Assembly: GCF_000685235.1 (NCBI RefSeq)
Contig: NZ_ARYH01000001.1
Span: 868,001-932,000, forward strand
From: Hyphomonas adhaerens MHS-3
GTDB taxonomy: Bacteria; Pseudomonadota; Alphaproteobacteria; Caulobacterales; Hyphomonadaceae
Reading direction: 5' to 3'
DNA length: 64,000 bases
Shown: one piece after another, positions 1 to 8,987 of the stretch
Numbering within the stretch: position 1 is the first letter of the stretch
Layout of the letters: each line of letters opens with the position of its first letter
The notes under the pieces: model-generated
The model's database searches: none
Told to the model about the DNA's origin: nothing
The model's input: the letters and a program-made list of their open reading frames with translations, nothing else
Program-made: the position numbers and the translations under genes

Positions 1-1
1 G

Positions 2-715
2 GAACTGGCGGAATCGATCCGCACCAAAGGTATTCTTCAGGCCATTCTTGTCCGGCCCGATCCGAAAGATGCTGGCAAGTATCAGATCATCGCGGGAGAG
101 CGCCGTTGGCGCGCCGCCCGGCTTGCGGGTCTCGAATCGATCCCGGCTGTCGTCCGGAACGTCGACGAGCTGGAGCTGCTGGAAGTCGGCATCATCGAAA
201 ATGTGCAACGCGCAGATCTCAATCCGATCGAAGAGGCTGAAGCCTATGAAGCGCTGATGAGCCGGTTTGGGCGGACTCAGGAAGGCCTCGCCAGCAGCGT
301 CGGCAAAAGTCGTGTACACATCACCAACACGCTCCGTCTGCTCCAACTGCCGGATGCCGCGCGGGCCTATGTTCGTGAAGGCAAGGTCAGTGCGGGCCAT
401 GCCCGTGCAGCACTTGGGGCACCGGATCCGGAAGCCGTTATCGAGATGGCAGCGGAACGCGGCCTCAGCGTCCGTGAGGTCGAAGCCCTGGTCAAAGGCG
501 CCCGGGATGGCGGGTCTCTGGAAACGAGGTCTGCCAAGCCCAAGGCCGCCGAAAAGGATGTCGATACGGAAGCGCTGGAAGCCGACCTGATGCGTCAGCT
601 TGGCCTGCAGGTGGATATCCGGCACGGCCAGAATGGCGGGGAACTGCGTATCAAATATCGTGACCTGGAGCAGCTGGACGATGTCTGCCGCCGGCTGACA
701 CGGCGCAAGACCTGA
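2..715 (+). CDS. parB: Chromosome-partitioning protein ParB (C-terminal part; start lies before the window)
   Basis: The open frame enters from the left edge and gives 237 residues. ParB binds parS sites near the replication origin and, with ParA, segregates the origin region. Visible are the box II CTPase/clamp motif GERRWRAAR (fragment residues 32-40), the conserved ENVQRADLNPIEEA stretch (66-79), a helix-turn-helix around 94-118 and a C-terminal dimerisation domain. An internal ATG at 203 would delete the GERR motif, so it is not the start. A parA gene is expected just upstream, outside the window. It is convergent with holA, with only three bases between the stop codons. Confidence 0.95.
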   Translation, partial: ELAESIRTKGILQAILVRPDPKDAGKYQIIAGERRWRAARLAGLESIPAVVRNVDELELLEVGIIENVQRADLNPIEEAEAYEALMSRFGRTQEGLASSVGKSRVHITNTLRLLQLPDAARAYVREGKVSAGHARAALGAPDPEAVIEMAAERGLSVREVEALVKGARDGGSLETRSAKPKAAEKDVDTEALEADLMRQLGLQVDIRHGQNGGELRIKYRDLEQLDDVCRRLTRRKT

Positions 716-718
716 TTC

Positions 719-1753
719 CTAACGGGCGGCCTCTGCCGCCCTTGCAAGATCATTCATCAGTACACGGACAACAGCGTCTGTACTGCCGCCCGCCCGCTTT
801 GCCTGGGCTTCGGCGTCATAGATCCGTTCCATCACGCGGGTGAGGCGCCTGACAGGCCATTTGCTGAGACGGGCGCGATAAGCAGGCCATTCACTCTGCC
901 AGACGGGCGGGCGCAGCTTCATGTTCGGGTTAGACTGTCCTTCTTCGATCCGGACATGCGCGTCCAGCATCCGGCGAACCTCGAACTGGAGTGAACGCAG
1001 AACGCTGATCCCCGCCGTGCCAGCCAAAGCGAGTTTTTCGAACGCGGCATTGGCGGCTGCCGGATGGCCGTCCAGCGTGGCCGAAATGGCCGTTGACAGA
1101 GTCTGTTCGAACTCGGTTGCGCAGAGCGCCCGGACATCCGCCACCGAAACGGCCCTGCCGAGGCCACGGGCATAGAGTCCCAGTTTTTCGATTTCGGAAT
1201 TGGCGGCCATACGATGCCCGGGCAGGTCGCCGACGAACAGACGCAAGGCTTCAGGATCGATGTCGACCCCGGCTTCCTTGAGCGCCTGCTTGGCGCGCTG
1301 CTCGATATCAACACCTTCATCCGCGAAGAACTGAAGACCGGCTGTCCGTTTTGCCGATTCAGCCGCGCTGCGAAGCTTGGACTTTTTCGGCAGGCTGCCA
1401 GCCTCGATCAGCAGATGTGCACTGAACCGGCCATCACTTTTATCGCCGTCTTCAATCGCCTCGATCAGCAGTTTTGCGATCTTGTCGCCGCTGGTTCTCA
1501 CGCGAACAACACGTGGATCGCCCAACAGGGAAACGGCTTCGAGTGCGTCGAACAAAAGGGCAGGTTCTTTTCGGATAGCGTCGTCGTCCAGCAGGGTGAC
1601 GTCGGCATGTGCGTCCTTGCCCGCCCAGGCGGAAATCAACAGCTGGCCATTGTCGCTGGCCAGGCCCTCGTCCTCTCCAAAGGCAAGCACCGCCCAGACA
1701 TCGGGATCCGGCTTCCGGGCAAAGGATGCAGCCTTTTTGCCCTGGAGCAGCAT
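719..1753 (-). CDS. holA: DNA polymerase III delta subunit
   Basis: The 344-residue product matches HolA, the clamp-loader delta subunit that opens the beta sliding clamp during replication. The N-terminal VWAVLAFGEDEGL stretch and the central GDLPGHRMAANSEIEKLGLYA segment are typical of alphaproteobacterial HolA, and the length is normal. Its start codon overlaps the last base of lptE, so it is probably translationally coupled as the last gene of the leftward leuS-lptE-holA run. This is a family-level call; no catalytic motif is expected in delta. Confidence 0.9.
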   Translation of the reverse strand: MLLQGKKAASFARKPDPDVWAVLAFGEDEGLASDNGQLLISAWAGKDAHADVTLLDDDAIRKEPALLFDALEAVSLLGDPRVVRVRTSGDKIAKLLIEAIEDGDKSDGRFSAHLLIEAGSLPKKSKLRSAAESAKRTAGLQFFADEGVDIEQRAKQALKEAGVDIDPEALRLFVGDLPGHRMAANSEIEKLGLYARGLGRAVSVADVRALCATEFEQTLSTAISATLDGHPAAANAAFEKLALAGTAGISVLRSLQFEVRRMLDAHVRIEEGQSNPNMKLRPPVWQSEWPAYRARLSKWPVRRLTRVMERIYDAEAQAKRAGGSTDAVVRVLMNDLARAAEAAR

Positions 1754-2226
1754 CAGTTTTTCGTGGAGAGCTGCAACCGCAAGTCATCGACAATGCGGCC
1801 GGCCAGGACACGCATCACCCGATCGCTTGCATTGGTCTGGGCTGAAATGTCCCCATAAGGTGCGTCCGGCACGGAGAAGCTGGTTTCGGCATCGGAATTT
1901 CCGAAGACGCTGATTTTCTCCCCCGACAGCACATAGGATGCACTGGCATTATAGGATGAACGCGATGCGGCCCCGTCCGGTTTGAACTGCAGCCGGGTTA
2001 GCCCGTCACTCAGCTTCACTTCAAGGGTCGCCGTCGTGCTGAGATTCGGCAGGCCTGCGGCGAGTTCCTGCTGCAGCGCGCGGCGCAGCATATAACCCGA
2101 GCGGCCTGGAATCTCTTTGATGGTGATGTTGCCGGACGCAAACGATGCGCTGCCGCCAGGCGCATAGACAGGCTGGAAGCCGCAGGCCGGCAGAACAAGA
2201 GCGAGCGCGATCAGGAAGCGTTTCAT
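1753..2226 (-). CDS. lptE: LPS-assembly lipoprotein LptE
   Basis: The 157-residue precursor has a short signal peptide with lipobox LPAC (Cys15) followed by GFQPVY, the usual start of mature LptE. LptE plugs the LptD barrel and helps insert lipopolysaccharide into the outer membrane. It overlaps leuS upstream by four bases and holA downstream by one base. leuS-lptE-holA is a common order in proteobacteria, which supports the assignment even though LptE sequences diverge quickly. Confidence 0.88.
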   Translation of the reverse strand: MKRFLIALALVLPACGFQPVYAPGGSASFASGNITIKEIPGRSGYMLRRALQQELAAGLPNLSTTATLEVKLSDGLTRLQFKPDGAASRSSYNASASYVLSGEKISVFGNSDAETSFSVPDAPYGDISAQTNASDRVMRVLAGRIVDDLRLQLSTKN

Positions 2227-4787
2227 GCCACCACGATATTCACGATGCGGCCCGGCACGACAATGGTTTTCTTCACGGTCTTGCCTTCGATAAACGAGAC
2301 CACTTCGGGCAGGGCGTGTGCGACAGCCTCCACGGCTTCGTTGGATTCGCCTTTCGGGACGGTGATTTCGCCGCGGCGCTTGCCATTGACCTGAACGGCC
2401 ATGGTCACGGCATCGTCCTCGGTGAGCGTCTTGTCGGCCACTGGCCAGGGCGCAGCAGACACAAACCCTTCTCCGCCGATCCGTTCCCAGCAGGATTCGG
2501 CCAGGTGCGGCATGAAAGGTGTCAGGCAGCGGGCCAGCATGGAGGCACCTTCAAAGCGGGCCCCGACAGCTTCGTCCGAAGATTCGGCTTTTTTCAACAC
2601 GCTCACCCATTCATGGATACTGGCAACGGCGGAGTTGAAGCGGAATTCCTCAATGGCTTTGTCGATGGCGGCGACAGCCTTGTGGCTTGCCTTGCGCACC
2701 GTGATGGAGGCGGCATCTTCGGCAGGGCTGGCTTTTTCCAGATCGCCCAGCGCGTCGAACAGGCTCCAAAGGCGCTGCCCAAAGCGGCCTGCCCCTTCAA
2801 CGCCAGCCTGGGTCCACTCAACATCGCGCTCTGGCGGGGAGTCGGACAGCACGAACCAGCGGGCAACGTCGGCCCCGAACTCGGCAATGATCGCATCGGG
2901 ATCGACCGTGTTCTTCTTGGATTTCGACATCTTCTCGATCGGACCAGGCGTTACGATTCCGCCAGTGGCCTTTTCAATCCAGGTGTCACCTTCCTGCTCG
3001 ACTTCCGATGGCTGCAGCCATTGCCCGGCGGCGGACTTGTAGGTCTCGTGGGTCACCATGCCTTGTGTGAACAGGCCGGCGAAGGGCTCGCCGCTCGGCA
3101 GGTCGAGTTCGCCTATGTCCCGCATCGCACGGGAGAAGAAGCGGGAATACAACAGGTGCAGCACGGCATGTTCGATGCCGCCGACATATTGATCGACCGG
3201 CAGCCAATAGGCGCGTTCTTCCAGATCGTCCGCGCTGGCGAAGCGCGCATAGTACCAGGAAGAATCCACGAACGTATCCAGCGTGTCGGTTTCACGCCGG
3301 GCCGGTTTGCCACACTTCGGACAGTCGACATGTTTCCAGGTCGCGTGCCGGTCCAGCGGGTTCCCCGGCTGGTCAAAGGTCACATCGTCCGGCAGGCGTA
3401 CGGGCAGGTCGCTTTCCGGCACCGGCACCACGCCGCAATTCTCACAGTGTACCACCGGAATGGGGCAACCCCAGTAACGCTGCCGGGAGACGCCCCAGTC
3501 ACGCAGGCGGTAGTTCACCGTACCGGCGCCGAGACCCATGCTCTCGATTCGTTCGATTGCGGTGCGTTTGGCGTCTTCAATGCCGAGGCCATCGAGGAAC
3601 TCGGAATTGAAGATGGAGCCGGGGCCGGTATAGGCCTCGTCTTCAACCGTGTAGCTGGCCCGCTCGGCGCCAGGCGGCAGCACGACGGGCGTGACGTCCA
3701 GACCGAATTTGCGGGCAAACTCGATGTCCCGCTGGTCATGTGCCGGACAGCCGAAAATCGCGCCGGTGCCATAACCCATCAGAACGAAGTTCGCGACCCA
3801 GACCGGTAGGGTTTTTCCGTCCACGAACGGGTGCTTCACAGTCAGGCCCGTGTCGAAGCCCAGCTTCTCGGCCTTCTCGATGGCCTCCTCGCTGGTGCCG
3901 ACCTGGGCGCATTTCCCGCGGAAGGCTTTCAGCTCTTCGGAGGTTTCCGCCAGCTGGATAGTCAGCGGATGATCCGGCGACAGGGCAATGAAGCTTGCAC
4001 CGAACAGCGTGTCCGGCCGTGTCGTGAAAATTTCGATGCCGGTGTCGAAATTGGCCGGCGCGTCGCCGTCCCACTCGAACTGCATCTGCAGGCCTTCCGA
4101 CCGGCCGATCCAGTTCGCCTGCATGGTGCGCACCTTTTCAGGCCAGCGCTCCAGCTTCTGAACTTCTTCCAGAAGGTCCTCGGCATAATGCGTAATGTTG
4201 AAGAACCACTGTGTCAGTTCGCGCTGCTCAACCAGCGCGCCCGAGCGCCAGCCGCGCCCGTCGATCACTTGTTCGTTCGCCAGAACCGTATTGTCGACCG
4301 GGTCCCAGTTCACCTTGGACGCTTTCCGGTAGACCAGGCCCTTGTCCAGCATCTTCAGGAACAGGGCTTGCTGCGCGCCGTAATATTCCGGGTCGCAAGT
4401 GGCAAATTCCCGGCTCCAGTCCAGCGACAGGCCGAGTTTTGCAAACTGGGCCTTCATCGCGGCGATGTTCTGGTAGGTCCATTTGCCGGGGTGGACGTTT
4501 TTCTCCATCGCGGCGTTCTCCGCCGGCATGCCGAAAGCGTCCCAGCCCATGGGGTGCAGCACATTGTACCCCTTGGCGCGGCGGTGGCGGGCAACGACAT
4601 CGCCCATGGCGTAGTTCCGCACATGGCCCATATGCAGGCGCCCGGACGGATATGGGAACATCTCCAGCACGTAGGCTTTCGGGGCGTCGCCGGCTTCCTT
4701 CGGCGATTTCGCCCTGAACAGGTCCGCCTTGGCCCAGGCTTCACGCCATTTCTCTTCCGCGGTTTGCGGATCGTACCGGGTGGCCAT
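2223..4787 (-). CDS. leuS: Leucyl-tRNA synthetase
   Basis: The 854-residue protein charges tRNA-Leu with leucine. The class I HIGH motif appears as HMGH (residues 52-55, in [14 protein letters not shown]) and the KMSKS loop as [13 protein letters not shown] near residue 620. Between them lie the CP1 editing domain (about 220-400, with the TTRPDTLFG stretch) and a zinc-binding-like region containing CENCG and CPKCG. Length is normal for bacterial LeuS. It heads the leftward leuS-lptE-holA run. Confidence 0.98.
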   Translation of the reverse strand: MATRYDPQTAEEKWREAWAKADLFRAKSPKEAGDAPKAYVLEMFPYPSGRLHMGHVRNYAMGDVVARHRRAKGYNVLHPMGWDAFGMPAENAAMEKNVHPGKWTYQNIAAMKAQFAKLGLSLDWSREFATCDPEYYGAQQALFLKMLDKGLVYRKASKVNWDPVDNTVLANEQVIDGRGWRSGALVEQRELTQWFFNITHYAEDLLEEVQKLERWPEKVRTMQANWIGRSEGLQMQFEWDGDAPANFDTGIEIFTTRPDTLFGASFIALSPDHPLTIQLAETSEELKAFRGKCAQVGTSEEAIEKAEKLGFDTGLTVKHPFVDGKTLPVWVANFVLMGYGTGAIFGCPAHDQRDIEFARKFGLDVTPVVLPPGAERASYTVEDEAYTGPGSIFNSEFLDGLGIEDAKRTAIERIESMGLGAGTVNYRLRDWGVSRQRYWGCPIPVVHCENCGVVPVPESDLPVRLPDDVTFDQPGNPLDRHATWKHVDCPKCGKPARRETDTLDTFVDSSWYYARFASADDLEERAYWLPVDQYVGGIEHAVLHLLYSRFFSRAMRDIGELDLPSGEPFAGLFTQGMVTHETYKSAAGQWLQPSEVEQEGDTWIEKATGGIVTPGPIEKMSKSKKNTVDPDAIIAEFGADVARWFVLSDSPPERDVEWTQAGVEGAGRFGQRLWSLFDALGDLEKASPAEDAASITVRKASHKAVAAIDKAIEEFRFNSAVASIHEWVSVLKKAESSDEAVGARFEGASMLARCLTPFMPHLAESCWERIGGEGFVSAAPWPVADKTLTEDDAVTMAVQVNGKRRGEITVPKGESNEAVEAVAHALPEVVSFIEGKTVKKTIVVPGRIVNIVVA

Positions 4788-4825
4788 TGGCCTCTCCCTT
4801 GATTGTCGTCTGATCTGACCGGCTT

Positions 4826-5254
4826 TTAGCCGAGTTGCGAGTTCTTGAGGTTCCGCGCGCGGTCAAGGATCGCATTTTCAAGCTGCATCGAGGTTTCCGG
4901 ATCAACCGGTGCATCGACCCAGGTGCCATCCTGATTTATTTGCCGGAACACGGCCACTTTTACACCGTCGGCGCGTAGCCGGGTATCAAGGATATAGACA
5001 GTCGCCTTGATGCGTTCATTCTCGGAGCCCGGGAAGCTTTTCCAGTCATACACGATCAGGCCGCCGATCGGATCGGTGCTCTGCACGGGCATGTTGGTGA
5101 ACGTGTCGAGCGAGGCGCGCCACAGATAGGGGTTCACTGTCCCGACATTCGTCGCAGCGACCTGGGCGTCTGCGCTGAGCCGCTTTCCACCACCTTGGCA
5201 ACCGACCAGTGCAAACAGGGCAGCGGCTGCCGCGGAGAAGACATATTTGTTCAT
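4826..5254 (-). CDS. DUF3576 lipoprotein
   Basis: The 142-residue product has an N-terminal signal ending in a lipobox (LVGC, Cys19), so it is probably membrane-anchored. The mature part ([36 protein letters not shown]) is characteristic of DUF3576, an alphaproteobacterial family of unknown function commonly found beside leuS. The ATG at 5254 is preceded by GGGA at a suitable distance; an in-frame TTG seven codons upstream is less likely. It lies 38 bp upstream of leuS, in the same direction. Confidence 0.85.
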   Translation of the reverse strand: MNKYVFSAAAAALFALVGCQGGGKRLSADAQVAATNVGTVNPYLWRASLDTFTNMPVQSTDPIGGLIVYDWKSFPGSENERIKATVYILDTRLRADGVKVAVFRQINQDGTWVDAPVDPETSMQLENAILDRARNLKNSQLG

Positions 5255-5357
5255 GAGGTAAGTTCCCGAGCGCAATACCTTGTAGACCGGCGTTGTATAA
5301 CAACACGAGTCTGGGCTCGCCAGTGCTCATGTGTGCAGCACCCCGGAGGAGAAAAGC

Positions 5358-6524
5358 ATGAAACGTCCGATCCTTCTGGCCTTTGTCTCGGCCACGGCCT
5401 GCCTGCCTGCGCTGGCTCAGGAAGATTGGTCCCTATGGGAAACGGACTGGAAGGCCGAGGCGGGCCTCGTGCTGTCGCCCGGTGCCGATCAGCCTGCGCT
5501 TTACCGGTTGGGCTTCGGCGTTGATACCAATCGCGCGCTGGACAATGGCCTTGTGCTTGGGCTGGCGCTGCAGATGGACGCCCAACAGGACCATCCATCC
5601 CGGCTGGGATTTTCCGGCATCGTTGCTGCGCCGGTGCCCGGTACGCCCGCCATCGCCGGGGCCTTCAGCGGGCTCGCCCGGTCGCCAGGCATGGAAGACG
5701 ATGGCGCGCGCAGCGTTTTGCAGACAGCCTATCTCTACGCCGAGGGCGGATATGGTGAAGTCCGCCTCGGGCGGGACGAGGGGATTGCGAAACGGTTCTC
5801 ACAGGGCGCGCCCTCCCTGTTTTCGACGGTTTCACTGCACGCCCCCAGACTGGATCCGGACGGCGGGGCGATTGTGCGGACGGATCATGACCTGACGGGT
5901 CCGGCCGCAAAAGTGTCCTACACCACGCCGAGAATCGTCGGTTTCAAGGGCGGACTTTCCTATACGCCCGACGCAGATGTGCGTGGTCTGGACCGCGATC
6001 CGGTGCGGATCCTGCCCGGCACGGCCGCCTATTCGATCTCCGATGCAGGAGAAGCCAGCCTCAGTTTCAATCACCGTTTCAGGGAAAGTGGCGTGCGCGT
6101 GCGCGCATCAACAGCGTGGAGCCGCGCGGACGTCGATGCGTCTCCGGTGTCACCGGTGACATACGGCACGGTGGAAACCTTGTCGTTCGGCGCAAATGCA
6201 GAGTGGAAGGATACAGTTGTCGGTGCCAGCTGGCAGGGCAGCGATAATGGCCTGACGGGACGTCCAGGGGACTATTCGGCCTGGACTGCGGGGATCACGC
6301 AATCGGCTCTCGGTTTCGACTGGGGCGTTGAATATGGCCGCGCCACCGACGAAGCCGCAGGCGTCGAAGGGGAATCCTGGCGCGCCGGACTCGCCCGGCC
6401 GGTGACTGAGTCTGCACGAATTGCGTTCGGATACCGTCATGACCAGCTGGATTTCACGGCAGATGCGGCTTCTTACCCCCTTGGAGGGGAAGGAATTGTG
6501 ATAGAAATCACACTATCGCATTAG
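5358..6524 (+). CDS. Outer-membrane porin-like protein
   Basis: The start is the ATG at 5358, preceded by GGAGGAG. The 388-residue precursor has a signal peptide (MKRPILLAFVSATACLPALA, cleavage before Gln21), followed by alternating polar/hydrophobic strands rich in Gly, Tyr and Phe, typical of a beta-barrel. Segments such as YAEGGYGEVRLGRDEG and VSYTTPRIVGFKGGLSYTP resemble the general diffusion porins of alphaproteobacteria (OmpC-like family). The C-terminus is ITLSH and lacks the usual terminal aromatic residue. The substrate cannot be told. Confidence 0.8.
   Translation: MKRPILLAFVSATACLPALAQEDWSLWETDWKAEAGLVLSPGADQPALYRLGFGVDTNRALDNGLVLGLALQMDAQQDHPSRLGFSGIVAAPVPGTPAIAGAFSGLARSPGMEDDGARSVLQTAYLYAEGGYGEVRLGRDEGIAKRFSQGAPSLFSTVSLHAPRLDPDGGAIVRTDHDLTGPAAKVSYTTPRIVGFKGGLSYTPDADVRGLDRDPVRILPGTAAYSISDAGEASLSFNHRFRESGVRVRASTAWSRADVDASPVSPVTYGTVETLSFGANAEWKDTVVGASWQGSDNGLTGRPGDYSAWTAGITQSALGFDWGVEYGRATDEAAGVEGESWRAGLARPVTESARIAFGYRHDQLDFTADAASYPLGGEGIVIEITLSH
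6497..6512. promoter_or_regulatory. CRP/FNR-like palindrome TGTGA-N6-TCACA
   Basis: A perfect TGTGA(N6)TCACA dyad lies in the last codons of the porin gene, about 85 bp upstream of the next start codon (GTG 6596). The pattern equals the CRP-family core. Function is inference; it could also be coincidence in coding sequence. Confidence 0.3.
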
Positions 6525-6536
6525 TTTATCAGGACT

Positions 6537-6571
6537 GTCCGATAATTAATCTTCTGTTTAGGTCATCGGAC
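6537..6571. promoter_or_regulatory. Inverted repeat GTCCGAT/ATCGGAC enclosing a CtrA-like site
   Basis: Seven-base arms (6537-6543 and 6565-6571) flank a 21-base AT-rich loop. The loop contains TTAA-N7-TTTA (6546-6560), one mismatch from the CtrA consensus TTAA-N7-TTAA. There is no T tract, so a terminator is less likely than an operator or promoter element of the gene at 6596. Weakly supported. Confidence 0.3.
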
Positions 6572-6595
6572 CCCTAATGTTAGGCGAGGAAAACG

Positions 6596-7063
6596 GTGCA
6601 AATTATGCGGCTTGGGCTTCTGCTCACTTGTGTGTTCTCAGCGACGGTTCTGGCGATGCCAGCAGCCGCGCAGGAGGATTCGCGCGTGCCGACGGTCACC
6701 GTGGATACACCGCAGCTTTCCGAAACTGAGGCCGGCAAGATCGACTGGTATCGCCAGTTTGCCATTTCAAAGCCGGTCGATGCCCGCCCCGTCTGGCAGG
6801 CTGAGCCGTCTGAAGATGTCTCCATGCAGTTCTCCGGCAGTGATCGCTGGGAATTCCGGATCGACAGGCTGTCGCGTCCATCTGCGAGCCTTTCCCCGCT
6901 TCCACGCCAGGAAATGCAGGCCGGAGCCACCTTCAAGATCACGCCGCGTTTTTCGGTCGGCGGTGAAGTCAGCGTCGGTGCCGACGATCTGAACGCCGTT
7001 TCGACGTGGGAAGAGCGTGACATGGAAACCGGTGTCCGTCTGAAGTCCGCCTTCAAGTTCTAA
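6596..7063 (+). CDS. Small secreted protein, probably outer-membrane associated
   Basis: The GTG at 6596 has a GAGGA ribosome site five bases upstream, whereas the in-frame ATG at 6605 is badly spaced. The 155-residue precursor carries a signal peptide (LLLTCVFSATVLAMPAAA, cleavage near QEDS). The mature part has a strand-like ending (GATFKITPRFSVGGEVSVGAD...GVRLKSAFKF) with a terminal Phe, as in outer-membrane proteins. No family was recognised. It lies downstream of the porin in the same direction, with possible regulatory dyads between them. Confidence 0.7.
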   Translation: MQIMRLGLLLTCVFSATVLAMPAAAQEDSRVPTVTVDTPQLSETEAGKIDWYRQFAISKPVDARPVWQAEPSEDVSMQFSGSDRWEFRIDRLSRPSASLSPLPRQEMQAGATFKITPRFSVGGEVSVGADDLNAVSTWEERDMETGVRLKSAFKF

Positions 7064-7082
7064 GGCCGTTCCAGATCCGGGC

Positions 7083-7706
7083 CTATGGGCCGAATACGGC
7101 CTCTATTCCTTCAATTGCTGCAATACCTGCAACAGGGGCGACCTGACCGGCCGTGTCTGCGTTGATGCCGCCGAGCGCATAGACCGGTAGGGCGGATGCG
7201 CGCGCCAGTTTGCGGACCTTCAGCGGGCCGAGCGGCGTGCGGGCGCTGGGGCTGGCAGACGGGAAGGCCGTGGACAGCAGGGCTGCGTCGAATCCTGCAT
7301 CCTGTAGCAACCGCAACTGTTCCGGCGTGTGCGCGCTGGCGGTCATCAGGGAAAACCGGGTACGCCACTTTCTGGCCTCGCCCCGCGCGGCGAATGGCCA
7401 GTGCACACCGTCTGCGCCGACCTGCATGGCGAGCCGGGGATCGTTTGCGATGAGGAGCCTGACATGCCGGTTGCGGCAGACTTTGGCCAGATCAGCAGCG
7501 ACTTGTGCGTGCCCCGGCTGACCATAATGCCGGTAAACCAGACCATGCCATGACGATAACCGACCAGCCGTGACCACCGGATCCGGCGTCCGGACCGGAT
7601 CGGTCAGGTAAAGGACCGGCGGCAAGCCGGACGGCAGGTGCCGGCCCGCGACACGTGCGGCGGTGCGGAGCTTGCGTTCCGCGCGGTTTCGGTCTTCCTG
7701 CATCAT
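7083..7706 (-). CDS. Thiamine-phosphate synthase-like protein (ThiE/TenI family)
   Basis: The product of about 207 residues shows TIM-barrel features of ThiE/TenI: VLYLTDPVRTPDP at the start, QVGADGVHWP in the middle, the ASAHTPEQL strand and VYALGGINADTAGQV at the end. ThiE joins the thiazole and pyrimidine halves of thiamine; TenI-like relatives act on the thiazole. The phosphate-binding GGI is present, but the usual GADGVHLGQ is altered to GADGVHWPF, so exact activity is uncertain. The start is one of two adjacent ATGs (7706 or 7703), only a few bases from the divergent yggS-like start. Confidence 0.75.
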   Translation of the reverse strand: MMQEDRNRAERKLRTAARVAGRHLPSGLPPVLYLTDPVRTPDPVVTAGRLSSWHGLVYRHYGQPGHAQVAADLAKVCRNRHVRLLIANDPRLAMQVGADGVHWPFAARGEARKWRTRFSLMTASAHTPEQLRLLQDAGFDAALLSTAFPSASPSARTPLGPLKVRKLARASALPVYALGGINADTAGQVAPVAGIAAIEGIEAVFGP

Positions 7707-7710
7707 CGTG

Positions 7711-8376
7711 ATGACTGATACCGACACACTCTCCATTGCCAAGCGCCGCGAGGCGGTGCTGGCCGAACTTTCCGACGCCGCCTCCCCGGCGCCCCAGCTG
7801 GTGGCGGTGACAAAAACGCAGCCTGACGCGGCAATCGACGAGATCCTCGCCACGGGCCAGCGCGTGTTCGGCGAAAACCGCGTGCAGGAGGCCGAAGCCC
7901 GCTGGAGCGGCCGACGGTCCGCCTATCCGGACCTCGAATTGCACCTGATCGGCCCCTTGCAGACCAACAAGGCCGAAATCGCGGTGCGCCTGTTTGACGT
8001 GATCGAGACGCTGGACCGTCCGAAACTGGCCGATGCGCTGGCAAAGGCGATGGAAAAAGTGGGCCGCGCCCTGCCCGTCCTGATCCAGGTGAATACCGGC
8101 GAGGAGCCGCAAAAGGCCGGTGTGGCCCCGCACGAACTGCAGCAACTGCTACAGTATGCACGTGATAAGGGTCTCGATGTTCAGGGCCTGATGTGCATCC
8201 CGCCCGTGGACGAGCCGGCCGGACCGCACTTCGCCCTGCTCGCCAAGCTGGCAAAGGAGGCGGGCCTTTCCGTGCTCTCGATGGGTATGAGTTCCGACTA
8301 TGCGACCGCCGCCAGGTTCGGCTCGACACATGTTCGCGTCGGGTCCGCGCTGTTTGGCCCGCGGGACTATCCCTGA
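7711..8376 (+). CDS. yggS: YggS/PROSC family pyridoxal-phosphate homeostasis protein
   Basis: The 221-residue protein is a fold-type III PLP-binding protein that buffers pyridoxal phosphate and affects amino-acid and keto-acid balance. Family signatures are visible: LVAVTKTQPDAAIDEI (PLP lysine), FGENRVQEAEAR, LHLIGPLQTNK, VLIQVNTGEEPQKAG, GLMCIPP and LSMGMSSDYATAARFGSTHVRVGSALFG. The ATG at 7711 (or GTG 7708) is the likely start because the MTDTDTLSIAKRREAV N-terminus matches the family. Its leader overlaps the beginning of the divergent thiE-like gene. Confidence 0.93.
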   Translation: MTDTDTLSIAKRREAVLAELSDAASPAPQLVAVTKTQPDAAIDEILATGQRVFGENRVQEAEARWSGRRSAYPDLELHLIGPLQTNKAEIAVRLFDVIETLDRPKLADALAKAMEKVGRALPVLIQVNTGEEPQKAGVAPHELQQLLQYARDKGLDVQGLMCIPPVDEPAGPHFALLAKLAKEAGLSVLSMGMSSDYATAARFGSTHVRVGSALFGPRDYP

Positions 8377-8888
8377 TCCTGGAGCCGGATCTCGATCTCC
8401 GATCCGCGGGCCGACAGGCGCAGGATTTCCAGCATGTCATCCAGTGTCACGGCGACACAGCCAGCCGTCGGGCCCCAGTCGGGCCGGGCGAGGTGCAGGA
8501 AGATGGCGCTGCCAAGCGGCGGAACAGGCGGGTCGTCATTATAGCCCAGCTCCACGATGACATCGTAGACATGGTCTTCCAGCCAGAGATTCTCGTGGCT
8601 GGCCGAATAGGGCAGCTTGACCCAGCGATTGTAGAGCGGGTCATCTGGCGCATCGCACCAGCCGTCTTCCGGGGTCAGCGGCACAAGCGGCAGCAGGGTT
8701 TTCGGGGCGTCCAGCCGGTCGGGCCTGTAGAAGACGCGGCGCATGGGCCAGGTGCCGGCGGGCGAAAACCCATCACCTTCCCGCTTGTCCTTGCCTGCGA
8801 TGATACCGCTGCGCCCGACCGAACACCGGGTTTCCCGGCCGGCCAGCAGGAAGCGTCCATCTCCAAAGGCAACAAAATCGGCGCTCAC
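8367..8888 (-). CDS. L,D-transpeptidase (YkuD)-like protein
   Basis: The GTG at 8888 has GGGAGG five bases upstream; an in-frame ATG at 8930 is possible. The product of about 173 residues has the YkuD layout: KREGDGFSPAGTWPMRR, then AIFLHLARPDWGPTAGCVAV. The last stretch supplies the His and the catalytic Cys of the HxxxxGC motif. L,D-transpeptidases make 3-3 peptidoglycan crosslinks or attach proteins to peptidoglycan. No signal peptide is visible, and the usual Arg after the GC(I/V) motif is replaced, so activity or location may be atypical. It is convergent with yggS, overlapping it by ten bases. Confidence 0.8.
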   Translation of the reverse strand: MSADFVAFGDGRFLLAGRETRCSVGRSGIIAGKDKREGDGFSPAGTWPMRRVFYRPDRLDAPKTLLPLVPLTPEDGWCDAPDDPLYNRWVKLPYSASHENLWLEDHVYDVIVELGYNDDPPVPPLGSAIFLHLARPDWGPTAGCVAVTLDDMLEILRLSARGSEIEIRLQDQG

Positions 8889-8987
8889 GGCACCCTCCCG
8901 CTCTTGTGATCGTTCGTGCGTTACATTCATATGGCATCGTGAAGCGATGTGGATAGAAGCAGCACTCACTTGAAACAGGAGAGTCGC

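Noticed and set aside
2145..3809. A 554-codon plus-strand frame opposite leuS
   Set aside because: It is an antisense shadow; leuS on the minus strand has HIGH and KMSKS.
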